DNA from: an uncultured Collinsella sp.
GTDB taxonomy: Bacteria; Actinomycetota; Coriobacteriia; Coriobacteriales; Coriobacteriaceae
Direction of reading: 5' to 3'
NCBI GenBank assembly: GCA_902493125.1
Contig: CABUOF010000001.1
Coordinates: 3,071-67,070, forward strand
DNA: 64,000 bases
Shown here piece after piece: positions 1-8,464 of the stretch (position 1 is the stretch's first letter; every line of letters starts with the position of its first letter). The position numbers and the translations under genes are program-made. Under the pieces are notes generated by a model. It worked only from the letters and a program-made list of their open reading frames with translations. It had not been told where the DNA came from and ran no database searches.

Positions 1-495
1 TCCGACTTTGCCCGCGTCACCTATACCGAGGCCGTCGAAATCCTGGAGCAGGCCGTCGCCGCCGGCCACAAGTTTGACTATCCCGTGAGCTGGGGCATCG
101 ACCTGCAAACCGAGCACGAGCGTTTCCTGACCGAGGAGCACTTTAAGCGCCCGACCTTCGTGACCGACTACCCGGCAGAGATCAAGGCCTTCTACATGCG
201 CATGAACGACGACGGTAAGACCGTCGCCGCCGCCGACTGCCTGGTGCCGGGCATCGGCGAGATCATCGGTGGCTCCCAGCGCGAGGAGCGCCTGGATCTG
301 CTCGAGGCCCGCATCAAGAACCTGGGTATGAATCCCGAGCAGTACAAGTACTACCTTGACCTGCGCCGCTACGGTTCCTGCAAGCACGCCGGCTACGGTC
401 TGGGCTTCGAGCGCTTGGTGATGTACCTCACCGGCGTGGGCAACATCCGCGACGTCCTGCCGCACCCGCGCACCGTGGGCAACGCCGACTTCTAA
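1..495 (+). CDS. asnS: asparaginyl-tRNA synthetase, C-terminal part
   Basis: This is the end of a class II aminoacyl-tRNA synthetase that charges tRNA-Asn; the 5' part lies outside the window and the frame is open from base 1. The visible 164 residues include [20 protein letters not shown] (motif-2-proximal region) and the motif 3 run [20 protein letters not shown], ending in [11 protein letters not shown]. The AsnRS/AspRS family is clear, and the PRTxGNA-type tail favours AsnRS. An internal GTG at 85 is not a start. A strong terminator follows within 50 bp, so this is the last gene of its unit. Confidence 0.95.
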   Translation, partial: SDFARVTYTEAVEILEQAVAAGHKFDYPVSWGIDLQTEHERFLTEEHFKRPTFVTDYPAEIKAFYMRMNDDGKTVAAADCLVPGIGEIIGGSQREERLDLLEARIKNLGMNPEQYKYYLDLRRYGSCKHAGYGLGFERLVMYLTGVGNIRDVLPHPRTVGNADF

Positions 496-542
496 TCGTC
501 GGACGCCAGCTCGCGTCGCCACACGCAAACGCTCATCGCACA

Positions 543-578
543 AGCGTCTCTCGACATCGGTCGAGAGACGCTTTTTTT
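543..578 (+). terminator. rho-independent terminator of asnS
   Basis: A 13-bp perfect stem (543-555 with 560-572), an ATCG loop and a run of seven T. It sits 48 bp after the asnS stop. Confidence 0.93.
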
Positions 579-754
579 CAACAGCATCCGTCAAGCCTTT
601 GGCAAGGTTTTGGTCAGTTGAGCAGGGCTGTTGAAAACTCGAACCGCCGTTTGCCGACGACTACCGACCGCCCAGAGCGCCCTGCGCCCCTGGGAAAACC
701 CCGCGTCCTAGGCTCCATACCGTTGCCACCCAAAACGGAAAGGACGTGGGCACC

Positions 755-1540
755 ATGACCGAAACCGCTGTTGAAACTTATGACACCACGACTAGAGGCG
801 CCGCCTCTATGGCAGCTTATCGCGCCGTTCGTATCCTGCAACTATTAAGCGAGAACACCGGCGAGGACAAGGCCATGCTTTCCGATGAGTTGATCCGGCG
901 CCTCACCCATCCCGACGACCCCGCCCGCATGCCCATCTCGGCGGCGCGGCGCAGCATCTACACCGCCATCTCCGCACTTCGCCATGCCGGATACGAAATT
1001 GAGTACAAGCGCGGCGTGGGGTATCGGCTCTTGACCCGTCCGCTCACCGACGAAGAGATCATCCGGCTCCACGGTATGGTCATGCGCAACCGCTCTACGC
1101 CCATCGCCATTCGAAAAAGCATGGCGCAGCACTTGGTCGCCATGGCGAGCGCCGACGTTCGCGGCTACCTCGATGCACCCGAGCCCGCTCCAAGTGCCGG
1201 CAGCAAATCCACCAAGGCCAGGCGCACGCCCGTCAAGCGCATCGACACCTGCGAGCTCATCGAGCAGGCCATCGACCACGGAACCACGGTGAGTTTTGAT
1301 ATTTCGAGCGTCACGGCACGTGGCGAAACCGAGGTAGCACGGATGACACTCCGCCCCTTTGCCATCAAGCAGCGAGACGGCATCTCGTATTTGCTGGGAA
1401 CGGTCTATGACGTCCGAGGCGCCGATGACACGCTGCGTACCGTAGAGATCGGGCGCATGAGAAACGTCACCACGCGTCTCCTCGATGGCAAGAAGCTCTT
1501 CGCCGCCCTCGACGAGGAGGACGACGCCTCTGCCGCATAA
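755..1540 (+). CDS. WYL-domain transcriptional regulator with N-terminal HTH
   Basis: A cytosolic regulator of 261 residues. Residues about 18-95 form a winged-helix-like segment (AYRAVRILQLLSEN, then SIYTAISALRHAGYEIEYKR and GVGYRLL), typical of the DeoR/YafY-like HTH found before WYL domains. Residues about 165-250 form a WYL-like domain (LRPFAIKQRDGISYLLG, then VEIGRMRNV). The ATG at 755 has AAAGGA about 10 bp upstream; the GTG at 746 is too close to that site. It stands alone between the asnS terminator and the ABC importer, so a role in controlling the importer is only a guess. The ligand is unknown; WYL domains often sense nucleotides or nucleic acids. Confidence 0.75.
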   Translation: MTETAVETYDTTTRGAASMAAYRAVRILQLLSENTGEDKAMLSDELIRRLTHPDDPARMPISAARRSIYTAISALRHAGYEIEYKRGVGYRLLTRPLTDEEIIRLHGMVMRNRSTPIAIRKSMAQHLVAMASADVRGYLDAPEPAPSAGSKSTKARRTPVKRIDTCELIEQAIDHGTTVSFDISSVTARGETEVARMTLRPFAIKQRDGISYLLGTVYDVRGADDTLRTVEIGRMRNVTTRLLDGKKLFAALDEEDDASAA

Positions 1541-1609
1541 GAACCTCCGCCGTCCATTCGACTACCCGTACCGCCCATCCGGTTCTGTATTAAAAAACCC
1601 GCCAGGTTA

Positions 1610-1637
1610 TTGTAAAAATGGACATCCGCGCTACTAT
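1610..1637 (+). promoter_or_regulatory. putative promoter of the TrpXYZ-like importer
   Basis: TTGTAA at 1610-1615, a 16-bp gap, then TACTAT at 1632-1637. It is followed by a leader of about 55 nt holding a small inverted repeat (GCACT-N7-AGTGC) before the ATG at 1701. Read by eye only. Confidence 0.5.
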
Positions 1638-1700
1638 AGTTCCACTTGCACTTTGTTTGAGTGCAGTGTTTCCAGCCATTTCTATACTGGGGGTAACGAT

Positions 1701-2681
1701 ATGAAGGACATCACCATCAGCCGCAGGAGCCTTCTGGTCTCTGCCGGCCTGCTCGCGCTCGCTCCGCTCGCCGGATGCGGCGGCAACTCTGGTTCCGGCT
1801 CTGCTGCCGCCGGTTCCGACTACACCATCGGCGTTCTGCAGCTCACCGAGCACTCCGCACTCGACGCCGCCAACGACGGCTTTGTCAAGGCCATCAAGAA
1901 GAGCGGCCTTAAGGTCAAGATCGACCAGAAGAACGCCCAGAACGACCAGTCCACGTGTAAGTCCATCGCCGACAAGTTCGTGGGCGATGGCGTCGACCTG
2001 ATCTATGCCATCGCCACGCCCGCCGCGCAGGCTGCCGCCGGCGCCACGGCCGACATCCCCATCGTGGGCTGCGCCATCACCGACTACGCCGCCTCGGGCC
2101 TGGTCCAGGACAACGACAAGCCCGGCACCAACGTCACGGGCGCCTCCGACCTCACCCCGGTCGCCGAGCAGCTCGAGATGATGCAGAAGGTCCTGCCCGA
2201 CGTTAAGAAGGTCGGCTTGCTCTACTGCACCGCCGAGTCCAACTCCGACGTCCAGATCAAGGCCGCCAAGAAGGAACTCGACAAGCTGGGCCTGGAGTAC
2301 ACTGACTTCACCGTCTCGAGCTCCAATGAGATCCAGTCCGTCGTCGAGTCCGCCGTGGGCAAGGTCGACGCGCTGTACTCCCCCACCGATAACACCATCG
2401 CCGCGGGCGCCTCGCAGGTGGGCCAGATCTGCAAGGAGAACAAGCTTCCCTTCGTGACCGGCGAGGAGGGCATGTGCAAGGCCGGTGGCCTGTTCACCCT
2501 CTCCATCAACTACGAGGACCTGGGCTACGCCGCGGGCGAGATGGCCGTCAAGATTCTGAAGGGCGAGGCCAAGCCCGAGGATATGCCGATCAAGCACCTC
2601 TCGAGCAAGGACCTGGTCGTCGTCAAGAACGACGAAATGGCCGAGGCCCTGGGCATCGACCTTTCCGCCCTGGACGCGTAA
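1701..2681 (+). CDS. ABC transporter substrate-binding lipoprotein (TrpX/YtrF-like)
   Basis: The extracellular binding component of an ABC importer, 326 residues. A twin-arginine-like start (ISRRSLL) and hydrophobic core lead to the lipobox LAPLAGC, with the lipidated Cys at residue 26. The mature part (YTIGVLQLTEHSALDAAND, later VKKVGLLYCTAESNS and ITGASDLTPV-like segments) matches the PF04392 family, best known from the tryptophan/tyrosine importer TrpX. The open frame extends upstream to 1485, but the signal peptide and GGGGGT before the ATG fix the start at 1701. The permease and ATPase follow. The substrate is not proven; aromatic amino acids are the leading guess. Confidence 0.85.
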   Translation: MKDITISRRSLLVSAGLLALAPLAGCGGNSGSGSAAAGSDYTIGVLQLTEHSALDAANDGFVKAIKKSGLKVKIDQKNAQNDQSTCKSIADKFVGDGVDLIYAIATPAAQAAAGATADIPIVGCAITDYAASGLVQDNDKPGTNVTGASDLTPVAEQLEMMQKVLPDVKKVGLLYCTAESNSDVQIKAAKKELDKLGLEYTDFTVSSSNEIQSVVESAVGKVDALYSPTDNTIAAGASQVGQICKENKLPFVTGEEGMCKAGGLFTLSINYEDLGYAAGEMAVKILKGEAKPEDMPIKHLSSKDLVVVKNDEMAEALGIDLSALDA

Positions 2682-2749
2682 TGCCATACGCGGCATGCGT
2701 CTAGAGCCCGTGCTCGCGCTTTAGCCGCGTTATTCAATATCTGAGCCAC

Positions 2750-2788
2750 AGGGGCGGGCGCTGTAGACCGGCGTCCGCCCTGCTTGTT
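2750..2788 (+). terminator. hairpin between binding protein and permease
   Basis: An imperfect GC-rich hairpin (about 2750-2761 with 2771-2781) followed by TGCTTGTTT. It lies in the 203-bp gap between the binding protein and the permease. It may act as a partial terminator, giving more binding protein than membrane components, as is common in ABC operons. Confidence 0.5.
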
Positions 2789-2884
2789 TCAGGTAAAACA
2801 AAACGTCTGTCCGTAACTCTTCTATGCATTGTTACCGCTATTATGGAAAATCACGTGTCCACCCTATTCTAGGAGGTATGAAGC

Positions 2885-3808
2885 ATGCTCATTGCATTGC
2901 AGGGCGCCGTTTCGCAGGGCGTCCTCTGGGGCATTATGGTGCTTGGCGTGTTTATCACGTTCCGCCTGCTCGACATTCCCGATATGACCTGCGACGGCAG
3001 CTTTGCCCTCGGCGGCTGCGTCTGCGCTGTGCTCATCGTCAATAACAACGTCGACCCGCTGCTCGCCGTGCTGGCCGGCATGTGCGCCGGCGCCATCGCG
3101 GGCGCCGTCACGGGCATTTTGACCACCGTCTTTGAGATTCCTGCGATCCTCGCCGGAATCCTCACCCAGATCAGCCTGTGGTCCATCAACCTGCGCATCA
3201 TGGGCAAGTCCAATACGCCCATTCTTGCCAAGGGCACCGTGTTCTCGGCCGTCAGCAATATGACCGGTCTGCCGCAGTCCCCCGTTGCCATCATCTTGGG
3301 CATCCTGCTCGCCGTGGCTATCGTTGCCATCCTGTATTGGTTCTTTGGCACCGAGATCGGCTCGGCGCTGCGAGCCACCGGCAACAACGAGTACATGATC
3401 CGCGCTCTGGGCGTCAACACCAACTCCACCAAGATGATCGCCCTCGTGCTCTCCAACGCCCTCATCGGCCTTTCGGGCGCACTCATCTGCCAGAGCCAGA
3501 AGTATGCCGACATTGGCATGGGCACCGGCGCCATCGTTATCGGTCTTGCCGCCATTGTTATCGGCGAGGTGCTCGGCCGTCTGCTGCCCGGCGGCCTCAC
3601 GCAGTTTAGCGTCCGTCTTGCCTCCGCCGTCTTTGGCTCCGTGGTGTACTTCCTTATCCGCGCCATCGTGCTGCAGTTGGGCATGGACGCCAACGACATG
3701 AAGCTGCTCTCCGCCGTGATCGTCGCCGTGGCCCTGTGCGTGCCCGTGGTTTGGGAGCGCTATAAGCTCCGCAGCTCCTACACGAAGGGGGATGAGGCAG
3801 ATGCTTAA
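2885..3808 (+). CDS. ABC transporter permease (TrpY-like)
   Basis: The membrane component of the importer, 307 residues, with about 8-9 hydrophobic segments starting at LWGIMVLGVFITFRLLDIPD. The segment SALRATGNNEYMIRALGVNT is the cytoplasmic coupling loop typical of the branched-chain/ribose-type permease family (BPD_transp_2). AGGAGG at 2871-2876 is 8 bp before the ATG at 2885; an out-of-frame ATG at 2878 lies between them. The last 8 bp overlap the ATPase gene, so translation is probably coupled. Its partners are the lipoprotein upstream and the ATPase downstream. Confidence 0.88.
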   Translation: MLIALQGAVSQGVLWGIMVLGVFITFRLLDIPDMTCDGSFALGGCVCAVLIVNNNVDPLLAVLAGMCAGAIAGAVTGILTTVFEIPAILAGILTQISLWSINLRIMGKSNTPILAKGTVFSAVSNMTGLPQSPVAIILGILLAVAIVAILYWFFGTEIGSALRATGNNEYMIRALGVNTNSTKMIALVLSNALIGLSGALICQSQKYADIGMGTGAIVIGLAAIVIGEVLGRLLPGGLTQFSVRLASAVFGSVVYFLIRAIVLQLGMDANDMKLLSAVIVAVALCVPVVWERYKLRSSYTKGDEADA

Positions 3809-4595
3809 GCTCTCGCACGTCAAAAAGACCTTTAACAAGGGCACCGTCACCGAGAAGCGCGCGCTCACCGGCGTCGACCTCACCCTGAATGACAGCGACT
3901 TTGTAACCGTGATTGGCGGCAACGGCGCCGGCAAGTCCACGCTGCTCAACATGATCGCCGGCGTATATCCGCTCGATTCGGGCGTTATCGAGCTCGACGG
4001 CAACGATATCTCGCGTCTGAGCGAGTCGCAGCGTGCCAAGTACCTGGGCCGCGTGTTCCAGGACCCCATGCGCGGCACCGCAGCCGACATGCAGATTGCC
4101 GAGAACCTGGCCCTCGCCAAGCGTCGCGGCCAGCGTCGCGGCCTTTCGTGGGGCGTCACCAAGGCCGAGAAAGATGAGTACGTTGAGCTGCTCAAGCGCC
4201 TGGACCTTGGTCTGGACACGCGTCTCAACGCCAAGGTCGGCCTGCTCTCGGGCGGACAGCGCCAGGCACTCACCCTGTTGATGGCCACGCTCACCAGGCC
4301 GCGCCTGCTGCTGCTCGACGAGCACACCGCGGCCCTCGACCCCAAGACGGCCTCTAAGGTGCTCAACCTGACCGAGGAGATCGTCGACGAGAACCACCTG
4401 ACCACGCTCATGGTCACGCACAACATGAACGACGCCATCCGTCTGGGCAACCGTCTGATCATGATGCACGAAGGCCACGTGATCTACGACGTGGCGGGCG
4501 ATGAGAAGAAGTCGCTCACCGTAGCCGACCTGCTGCAGAAATTCGAGGAGGTCTCGGGCGGCGAGCTCGCCAACGACCGCATGCTGCTAAGCTAA
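3801..4595 (+). CDS. ABC transporter ATP-binding protein (TrpZ-like)
   Basis: The cytoplasmic ATPase of the importer, 264 residues. Walker A is GGNGAGKST at residues 39-47, followed by the Q-loop region (VFQDPMRGTAADM), the signature LLSGGQRQALTLL, Walker B LLLLDEHTAALD and the H-loop VTHN. The ATG at 3801 has AAGGGG 10 bp upstream, whereas the ATG at 3792 is only 1 bp from it, so 3801 is preferred. It overlaps the permease stop by 8 bp. A hairpin of the stop-anchored family begins in its own stop codon. Confidence 0.9.
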   Translation: MLKLSHVKKTFNKGTVTEKRALTGVDLTLNDSDFVTVIGGNGAGKSTLLNMIAGVYPLDSGVIELDGNDISRLSESQRAKYLGRVFQDPMRGTAADMQIAENLALAKRRGQRRGLSWGVTKAEKDEYVELLKRLDLGLDTRLNAKVGLLSGGQRQALTLLMATLTRPRLLLLDEHTAALDPKTASKVLNLTEEIVDENHLTTLMVTHNMNDAIRLGNRLIMMHEGHVIYDVAGDEKKSLTVADLLQKFEEVSGGELANDRMLLS

Positions 4596-4632
4596 ACCTA
4601 CCAAAAAGGGACAGGTTTATTTTGGCAGGTTT
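4594..4632 (+). repeat. stop-anchored GGGACAG hairpin, copy 1
   Basis: The stem AACCTACCAAAA / TTTTGGCAGGTT starts inside the TAA of the ATPase gene and encloses a loop with GGGACAGG. It ends in T-rich sequence and so probably also terminates transcription. Four similar hairpins lie at 5696, 8412, 39383 and 47067. Confidence 0.7.
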
Positions 4633-4751
4633 TATCTGCGCAAACGTCAAAACCGCCGCTAAGGGACAGGCGCCCTTGCGGCGGTTTTCGCATATTATGT
4701 CGATAATCCAGCGTCAGCAGGAACTACTGGTTAAGGACTAAGGAAACTGCC

Positions 4752-4916
4752 ACGAGAAGCTCTCTTCCCCGTCTCGCCTTGACCGCCGCACTCCTTGCCG
4801 GCGTGCTCGCCGGCGCCCCAGCTTACGCCACCGCGGCCACCCCATCTCAAGTTATCGGCCCGTCCGATGTGATCGGACGGGCTTCTTGGTGGGTATCATG
4901 GTTGGACGATCATTAG
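4752..4916 (+). pseudogene. signal-peptide-like fragment, possible ACG start or gene remnant
   Basis: This frame is open from 4707 to the TAG at 4914-4916 but has no ATG, GTG or TTG in a sensible place. From an ACG at 4752 it reads RSSLPRLALTAALLAGVLAG followed by APAYATAATPSQ: a basic start, a hydrophobic core and an AYA cleavage site, as in a classic signal peptide. AAGGA lies 7 bp before the ACG. The mature part is cut short by the hairpin at 4858. It looks like the 5' remnant of a secreted-protein gene whose ATG became ACG. A rare ACG start for a small peptide is the alternative. Confidence 0.4.
4858..4887 (+). terminator. rho-independent terminator before mscS
   Basis: An 11-bp perfect stem (4858-4868 with 4872-4882) around a GTG loop, followed by TTCTT. 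It separates the remnant from the MscS gene. Confidence 0.75.
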
Positions 4917-4929
4917 GAGGTTTCCCTAC

Positions 4930-5697
4930 ATGGAATTGTTTGAGCCAATTCTTCATTTCTTTGCACAACGATGGGTCCACAACATCATCTGGGCCGTCAT
5001 CTTGGCGATAGGCACCGCCGTCGCCGCCAAGGTCGTATCCAAGACCCTGAACCATCTGCTTAACCGAGACGATAACCCGCTTCCGGCATCAAGTATCTTC
5101 ATCAACATCGCGCGCGCCGTCATCTGGATGATTGGCGGCAGCTTTATCCTCGACAACTGCTTTGGCATTAACGCAAACGCGCTCGTCGCCGCTCTTGGCG
5201 TCGGCGGCATCGCCATCTCGCTCGGCTTTCAGGACACGCTGTCAAACCTTATCGGCGGCATGCAAGTGACCTTTATGGGCATCATCAAACCCGGCGACAA
5301 TATCGAGGTCGGCGGCGTATCCGGCGTGGTCCAAGACATCACTTGGCGTCATACAACGATTGAGGATGCCTGTGGACAGACCATCATTGTGCCCAACTCC
5401 AACATCTCCAAGAACACGCTCGTGCATTTGATGCCCTTTGGACGCGTGGCCGTGCCCATTGCCGTAAAGGACACGTCTAAGTGGGCTTCCCTTGACGTGC
5501 TGGCAGACGAGCTTACGAGCGCAACCAAAACGGCCGTCTCGCCCATCTCGGGCTTTGACAAAGAGCCCTACGTGCTCTTTAGCGAAATCGGCGACTTTGG
5601 CATCAAAGGAAAGATCATCTTTATCGTCAGCGACGACAGCACCACTTTCACCGCTGCCGACGCCTGCATCCGCGCCATCGCCCCCATCATCGCCTAA
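4930..5697 (+). CDS. small-conductance mechanosensitive channel (MscS family)
   Basis: A membrane channel of 255 residues that releases solutes on osmotic downshock. It has three hydrophobic segments; the third (about residues 87-110, ALGVGGIAISLGFQDTLSNL) is the Gly/Ala-rich pore helix of MscS. It is followed by the beta domain (GDNIEVGGVSGVVQDITWRHT and IIVPNSNISKN). AGGAGG lies 9 bp before the ATG. It is a compact MscS with no extra N-terminal helices and appears monocistronic. A hairpin of the stop-anchored family begins in its stop codon. Confidence 0.92.
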   Translation: MELFEPILHFFAQRWVHNIIWAVILAIGTAVAAKVVSKTLNHLLNRDDNPLPASSIFINIARAVIWMIGGSFILDNCFGINANALVAALGVGGIAISLGFQDTLSNLIGGMQVTFMGIIKPGDNIEVGGVSGVVQDITWRHTTIEDACGQTIIVPNSNISKNTLVHLMPFGRVAVPIAVKDTSKWASLDVLADELTSATKTAVSPISGFDKEPYVLFSEIGDFGIKGKIIFIVSDDSTTFTAADACIRAIAPIIA

Positions 5698-5734
5698 ACC
5701 ACCGCAAAGGGGTCAGGCATCTTTGTAGTGGTTT
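5696..5734 (+). repeat. stop-anchored GGGACAG-type hairpin, copy 2
   Basis: The 14-nt arms (5696-5709 with 5721-5734, one mismatch) begin within the TAA of mscS. The loop reads GGGTCAGGCAT and T residues follow. It has the same architecture as the copy at 4594, with different stem bases. Confidence 0.7.
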
Positions 5735-5789
5735 TCATTCGTGGTACCATGGTTCATATAGTTGTTTAAACGACTAAGGGAGCAACATT

Positions 5790-7706
5790 ATGGAAGAGGC
5801 CTATCGTCAAGCACGCAAGCGCGGCGAGCAAGGACGTCGACGCGCCATTAGCCAAAGCGAGCATCCATACCTTACGGACCTCGATAGCTTGGTTGCTCAG
5901 CTCCCCTTAGGTCAGCGAGAGAATGTCGGCCTGCGGGATATTCCGCTCGAAATGGTCGTCGGCACGGTCACCAAAGGCCGTCAGTCCGCCTTTTCATGCA
6001 ACTTTATGCCCCTGCTGCCGTTTAACACCGAGTTCGCCCGCAAGTGGTCCAACCTCTACGATATCCAGGTAACCGAGGGCTATCGCGACCCCATCATCGT
6101 CACCGAGTTCATGCATCGGTTCTATGTCCAGGAAGGCAACAAACGCGTCAGTGTCCTCAAATTCCTGGACGCTCCAACGGTTTCGGCCAGGGTTACCCGT
6201 CTCTACCCCGGCACATGGGATTCCGTCGAAAGCCGCCTGTACGGTGAATTCTGCGCGTTTTGGCGCGTCTGCCCCCTATATGAGATCGAGTTCTCGCGTG
6301 AGGGAAGCTACGAGACGCTCGCCAAGATGCTCGGTCAGAACCTTATCGAAAAATGGCCGCAGAAAAAGGTCGACTACCTGCGCCACACCTTCCTGCTCTT
6401 TAAGCGCGCCTACCTTCGCGCAGGCGGCGACCACCTGGACATTACGCCTGCCGACGCCATGCTCGTTTACCTCAATGTGTACAACCAGGACCGCCTGCTG
6501 GATACGCCGACGGATATCGTCGTAAACCGCCTGTGCAAGATTTGGCGCGAGCTGGTCATTGCCGGCAAAAATGACGAGGACAAGGTCGATCTTGTCGAAG
6601 CGCCGAGCGTCGATGAGGAGGAGTCGCCCGCCAAGTCCACCTCTGGCGTGCTCAACTTCTTTATGGGCAAGACTGTCTATTCGGCGGCCAACCCCCTGCG
6701 TATCGCCTTTATCCATGAGTTCCCCTGTGCGGCGTCGAGCTGGGACAGTCTGCACGACCAAGGGCGTCAGTATCTCGATGAGCACTTTGACGGCATCGTG
6801 CGCACCGAGGCGTTCGAGGACTGTCACGATCCGGACGTGTTCTACGCCGCCGTGGAAACGGCTGTCAAACATGGAGACAACGTCATCTTCTCGACCTCGC
6901 ACCGCCTGATGGAATACACGCTCAGAGCTGCCGTTGAGTATCCCCAGGTTCGGTTCCTTAACTGCTCTATCGGCCTTCCCCACCAAAGCGTCCGTTCGTA
7001 CTTTGGCAAGATGTACGAGGCCAAGTTCCTCCTGGGCGCCCTTGCCGCCAGCATGTCGGACAACCATCGCATCGGCTACCACGCGTCGGTCTTCGCATCC
7101 GGCGCGCTCAGCGAGATCAATGCCTTTGCCATCGGCGCCTCGCTGCTCGACCCGCGCGCGCAAATTATCCTCACCTGGGGCGATGTGCCCGCCGGCGGTC
7201 TTGCCGAGGCCATGTGCCGCGAAGGCGTGAGCGTCATGACCGGCGCCGATATGTCAAAGTCGCTGGAAGATCCCACCGCCTACGGGCTTCACCGCTTGGT
7301 CGATGGCAAGGTTACCGGCATCGCCATGCCCGTCTGGAACTGGGGGCGCTACTACGAGCTTATCGTGAAAAGCCTTCTGCACGGCACATGGGACGAGACC
7401 AGCGACGACAACCAAGTGCGCGCCGTCAACTACTGGTATGGCATGAGCTCCGGCGTTATCGACATCCGTTACGCTCCGGGCCTACCCTACCAAACGCGCA
7501 AACTCGTGCAGTTGCTCCGCAACGGCATTGTCGAAGGATCCATCAACCCCTTTGGCGGCGAGCTCCACAGCCAGAACGGCGTGGTACAGATCGAAGGCTT
7601 CCCTCCGCTGCCGAGCACGCAGATTGTCGAGATGAATTGGCTGGCGGACAACGTGGTAGGCACCATTCCGCAGCTCGACGATGAGCCGAAAGTCCCTGCC
7701 CTATGA
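5790..7706 (+). CDS. cytosolic BMP/PnrA-like nucleoside-binding domain protein with ParB-like N-terminal region
   Basis: A 638-residue protein with no signal peptide or lipobox. Residues about 45-130 resemble a ParB/Srx-like fold (RDIPLEMVVGTVTKGRQSAF, HRFYVQEGNKRVSVLKFLD). Residues about 300-620 resemble the basic membrane protein/PnrA family of nucleoside-binding lipoproteins (LRIAFIHEFPCAASSWDSLH, GKMYEAKFLLGALAASMSDN, ILTWGDVPAGGLAEAM). Because it lacks an export signal, it more likely senses than imports. The gene overlaps the next start by ATGA, so it is translationally coupled to a phosphoesterase. It could be a nucleoside-responsive regulator; the function is inferred. Confidence 0.7.
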   Translation: MEEAYRQARKRGEQGRRRAISQSEHPYLTDLDSLVAQLPLGQRENVGLRDIPLEMVVGTVTKGRQSAFSCNFMPLLPFNTEFARKWSNLYDIQVTEGYRDPIIVTEFMHRFYVQEGNKRVSVLKFLDAPTVSARVTRLYPGTWDSVESRLYGEFCAFWRVCPLYEIEFSREGSYETLAKMLGQNLIEKWPQKKVDYLRHTFLLFKRAYLRAGGDHLDITPADAMLVYLNVYNQDRLLDTPTDIVVNRLCKIWRELVIAGKNDEDKVDLVEAPSVDEEESPAKSTSGVLNFFMGKTVYSAANPLRIAFIHEFPCAASSWDSLHDQGRQYLDEHFDGIVRTEAFEDCHDPDVFYAAVETAVKHGDNVIFSTSHRLMEYTLRAAVEYPQVRFLNCSIGLPHQSVRSYFGKMYEAKFLLGALAASMSDNHRIGYHASVFASGALSEINAFAIGASLLDPRAQIILTWGDVPAGGLAEAMCREGVSVMTGADMSKSLEDPTAYGLHRLVDGKVTGIAMPVWNWGRYYELIVKSLLHGTWDETSDDNQVRAVNYWYGMSSGVIDIRYAPGLPYQTRKLVQLLRNGIVEGSINPFGGELHSQNGVVQIEGFPPLPSTQIVEMNWLADNVVGTIPQLDDEPKVPAL

Positions 7707-8413
7707 AAATCCTTGCCATAGCCGATACCGAAGAACGATGCCTTTGGGAGTGCTTTCGCAAGGAACGCTTTGAGGGAGTCGACCTGATTTTGTCCGCCGG
7801 CGATCTGGACCCGGACTATCTTGAGTTTTTGGTCACGGTCATCAACAAACCGCTCATCTACGTGCGCGGCAATCACGATGACCGCTACGCACGTCATGCA
7901 CCGGGCGGATGTATCTGCGTTGAAGACAGCGTGTACACGTACCGAGGGATTCGCATTGCGGGCCTTGGCGGGTCCATGCGTTATCGCGACGGCGCCAACA
8001 TGTACACCGAACGCGAGATGTCCAAGCGCATGCGTAAGCTGTCGCGTAAGGTTAGGATGGTCGGCGGGTGCGACATTCTGCTTACCCATGCACCCGCCGC
8101 CGGTATGGGTGATCTGGACGATCTGCCGCATCGAGGATTCGAATGCTTTAACACAGCACTCGAATCCTGGAATCCCGACTACATGGTGCACGGGCATGTG
8201 CACCAAAGCTACGGTTGCGATTTTCAGCGCGAGCGTCAGCATGTGTGTGGAACGACGATCATCAACGCCTGCGGCTATACGCAGTTTGAGCTCGACCAGA
8301 CGCACTACCCCATCCGCGGCTGGCAAGCAGCCTGGCTCAACTCACAAACCATGCGCCGCGAGCTCAAACGCCACGAAGCCATCGAGTCCTCAACAGCCAG
8401 AACACCCTGGTAA
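7703..8413 (+). CDS. calcineurin-like metallophosphoesterase
   Basis: A 236-residue cytosolic phosphoesterase. The metal-binding motifs are visible: DTEERCLWE near the start (the usual DxH is changed, reading ADTEE), SAGDLDPDYL (GD), RGNHDDRY (GNHD), LLTHAPAAG and HGHVHQSYG. The family hydrolyses phosphodiesters or phosphomonoesters of nucleotides with two metal ions. The start overlaps the stop of the BMP-domain gene (ATGA), which makes a two-gene unit and suggests a nucleotide or nucleoside substrate. A stop-anchored hairpin and a bidirectional terminator follow. Confidence 0.85.
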   Translation: MKILAIADTEERCLWECFRKERFEGVDLILSAGDLDPDYLEFLVTVINKPLIYVRGNHDDRYARHAPGGCICVEDSVYTYRGIRIAGLGGSMRYRDGANMYTEREMSKRMRKLSRKVRMVGGCDILLTHAPAAGMGDLDDLPHRGFECFNTALESWNPDYMVHGHVHQSYGCDFQRERQHVCGTTIINACGYTQFELDQTHYPIRGWQAAWLNSQTMRRELKRHEAIESSTARTPW

Positions 8414-8448
8414 CCACCACAAAGAGGACACTGTCCCCTTTGTGGTGC
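8412..8448 (+). repeat. stop-anchored hairpin, copy 3
   Basis: The stem CACCACAAAG / CTTTGTGGTG (8415-8424 with 8438-8447) begins just after the TAA of the phosphoesterase gene. The loop is itself the palindrome GGACA-C-TGTCC. The sequence then runs into CTTTT. Confidence 0.7.
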
Positions 8449-8464
8449 TTTTGACGCGATAGCA

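Larger units (their letters stand above)
4596..4929. other. 334-bp intergenic region with two hairpins and a decayed secretory reading frame
   Basis: It holds the stop-anchored hairpin (4594-4632) and a second hairpin at 4649-4688. That second one has the outer stem AAAACCGCCGC / GCGGCGGTTTT and an inner AAGGG-N7-CCCTT loop that again contains GGGACAGG. A signal-peptide-like frame without an ATG (about 4752-4916) and a terminator (4858-4887) follow, then the Shine-Dalgarno site of the MscS gene. Confidence 0.7.

Noticed and set aside
1590..2696. 368-codon minus-strand frame opposite the binding-protein gene
   Set aside because: The lipoprotein on the plus strand has a lipobox, an RBS and family resemblance; the antisense frame is rich in Gly/Val/Asp, as expected from GC-skewed codons.
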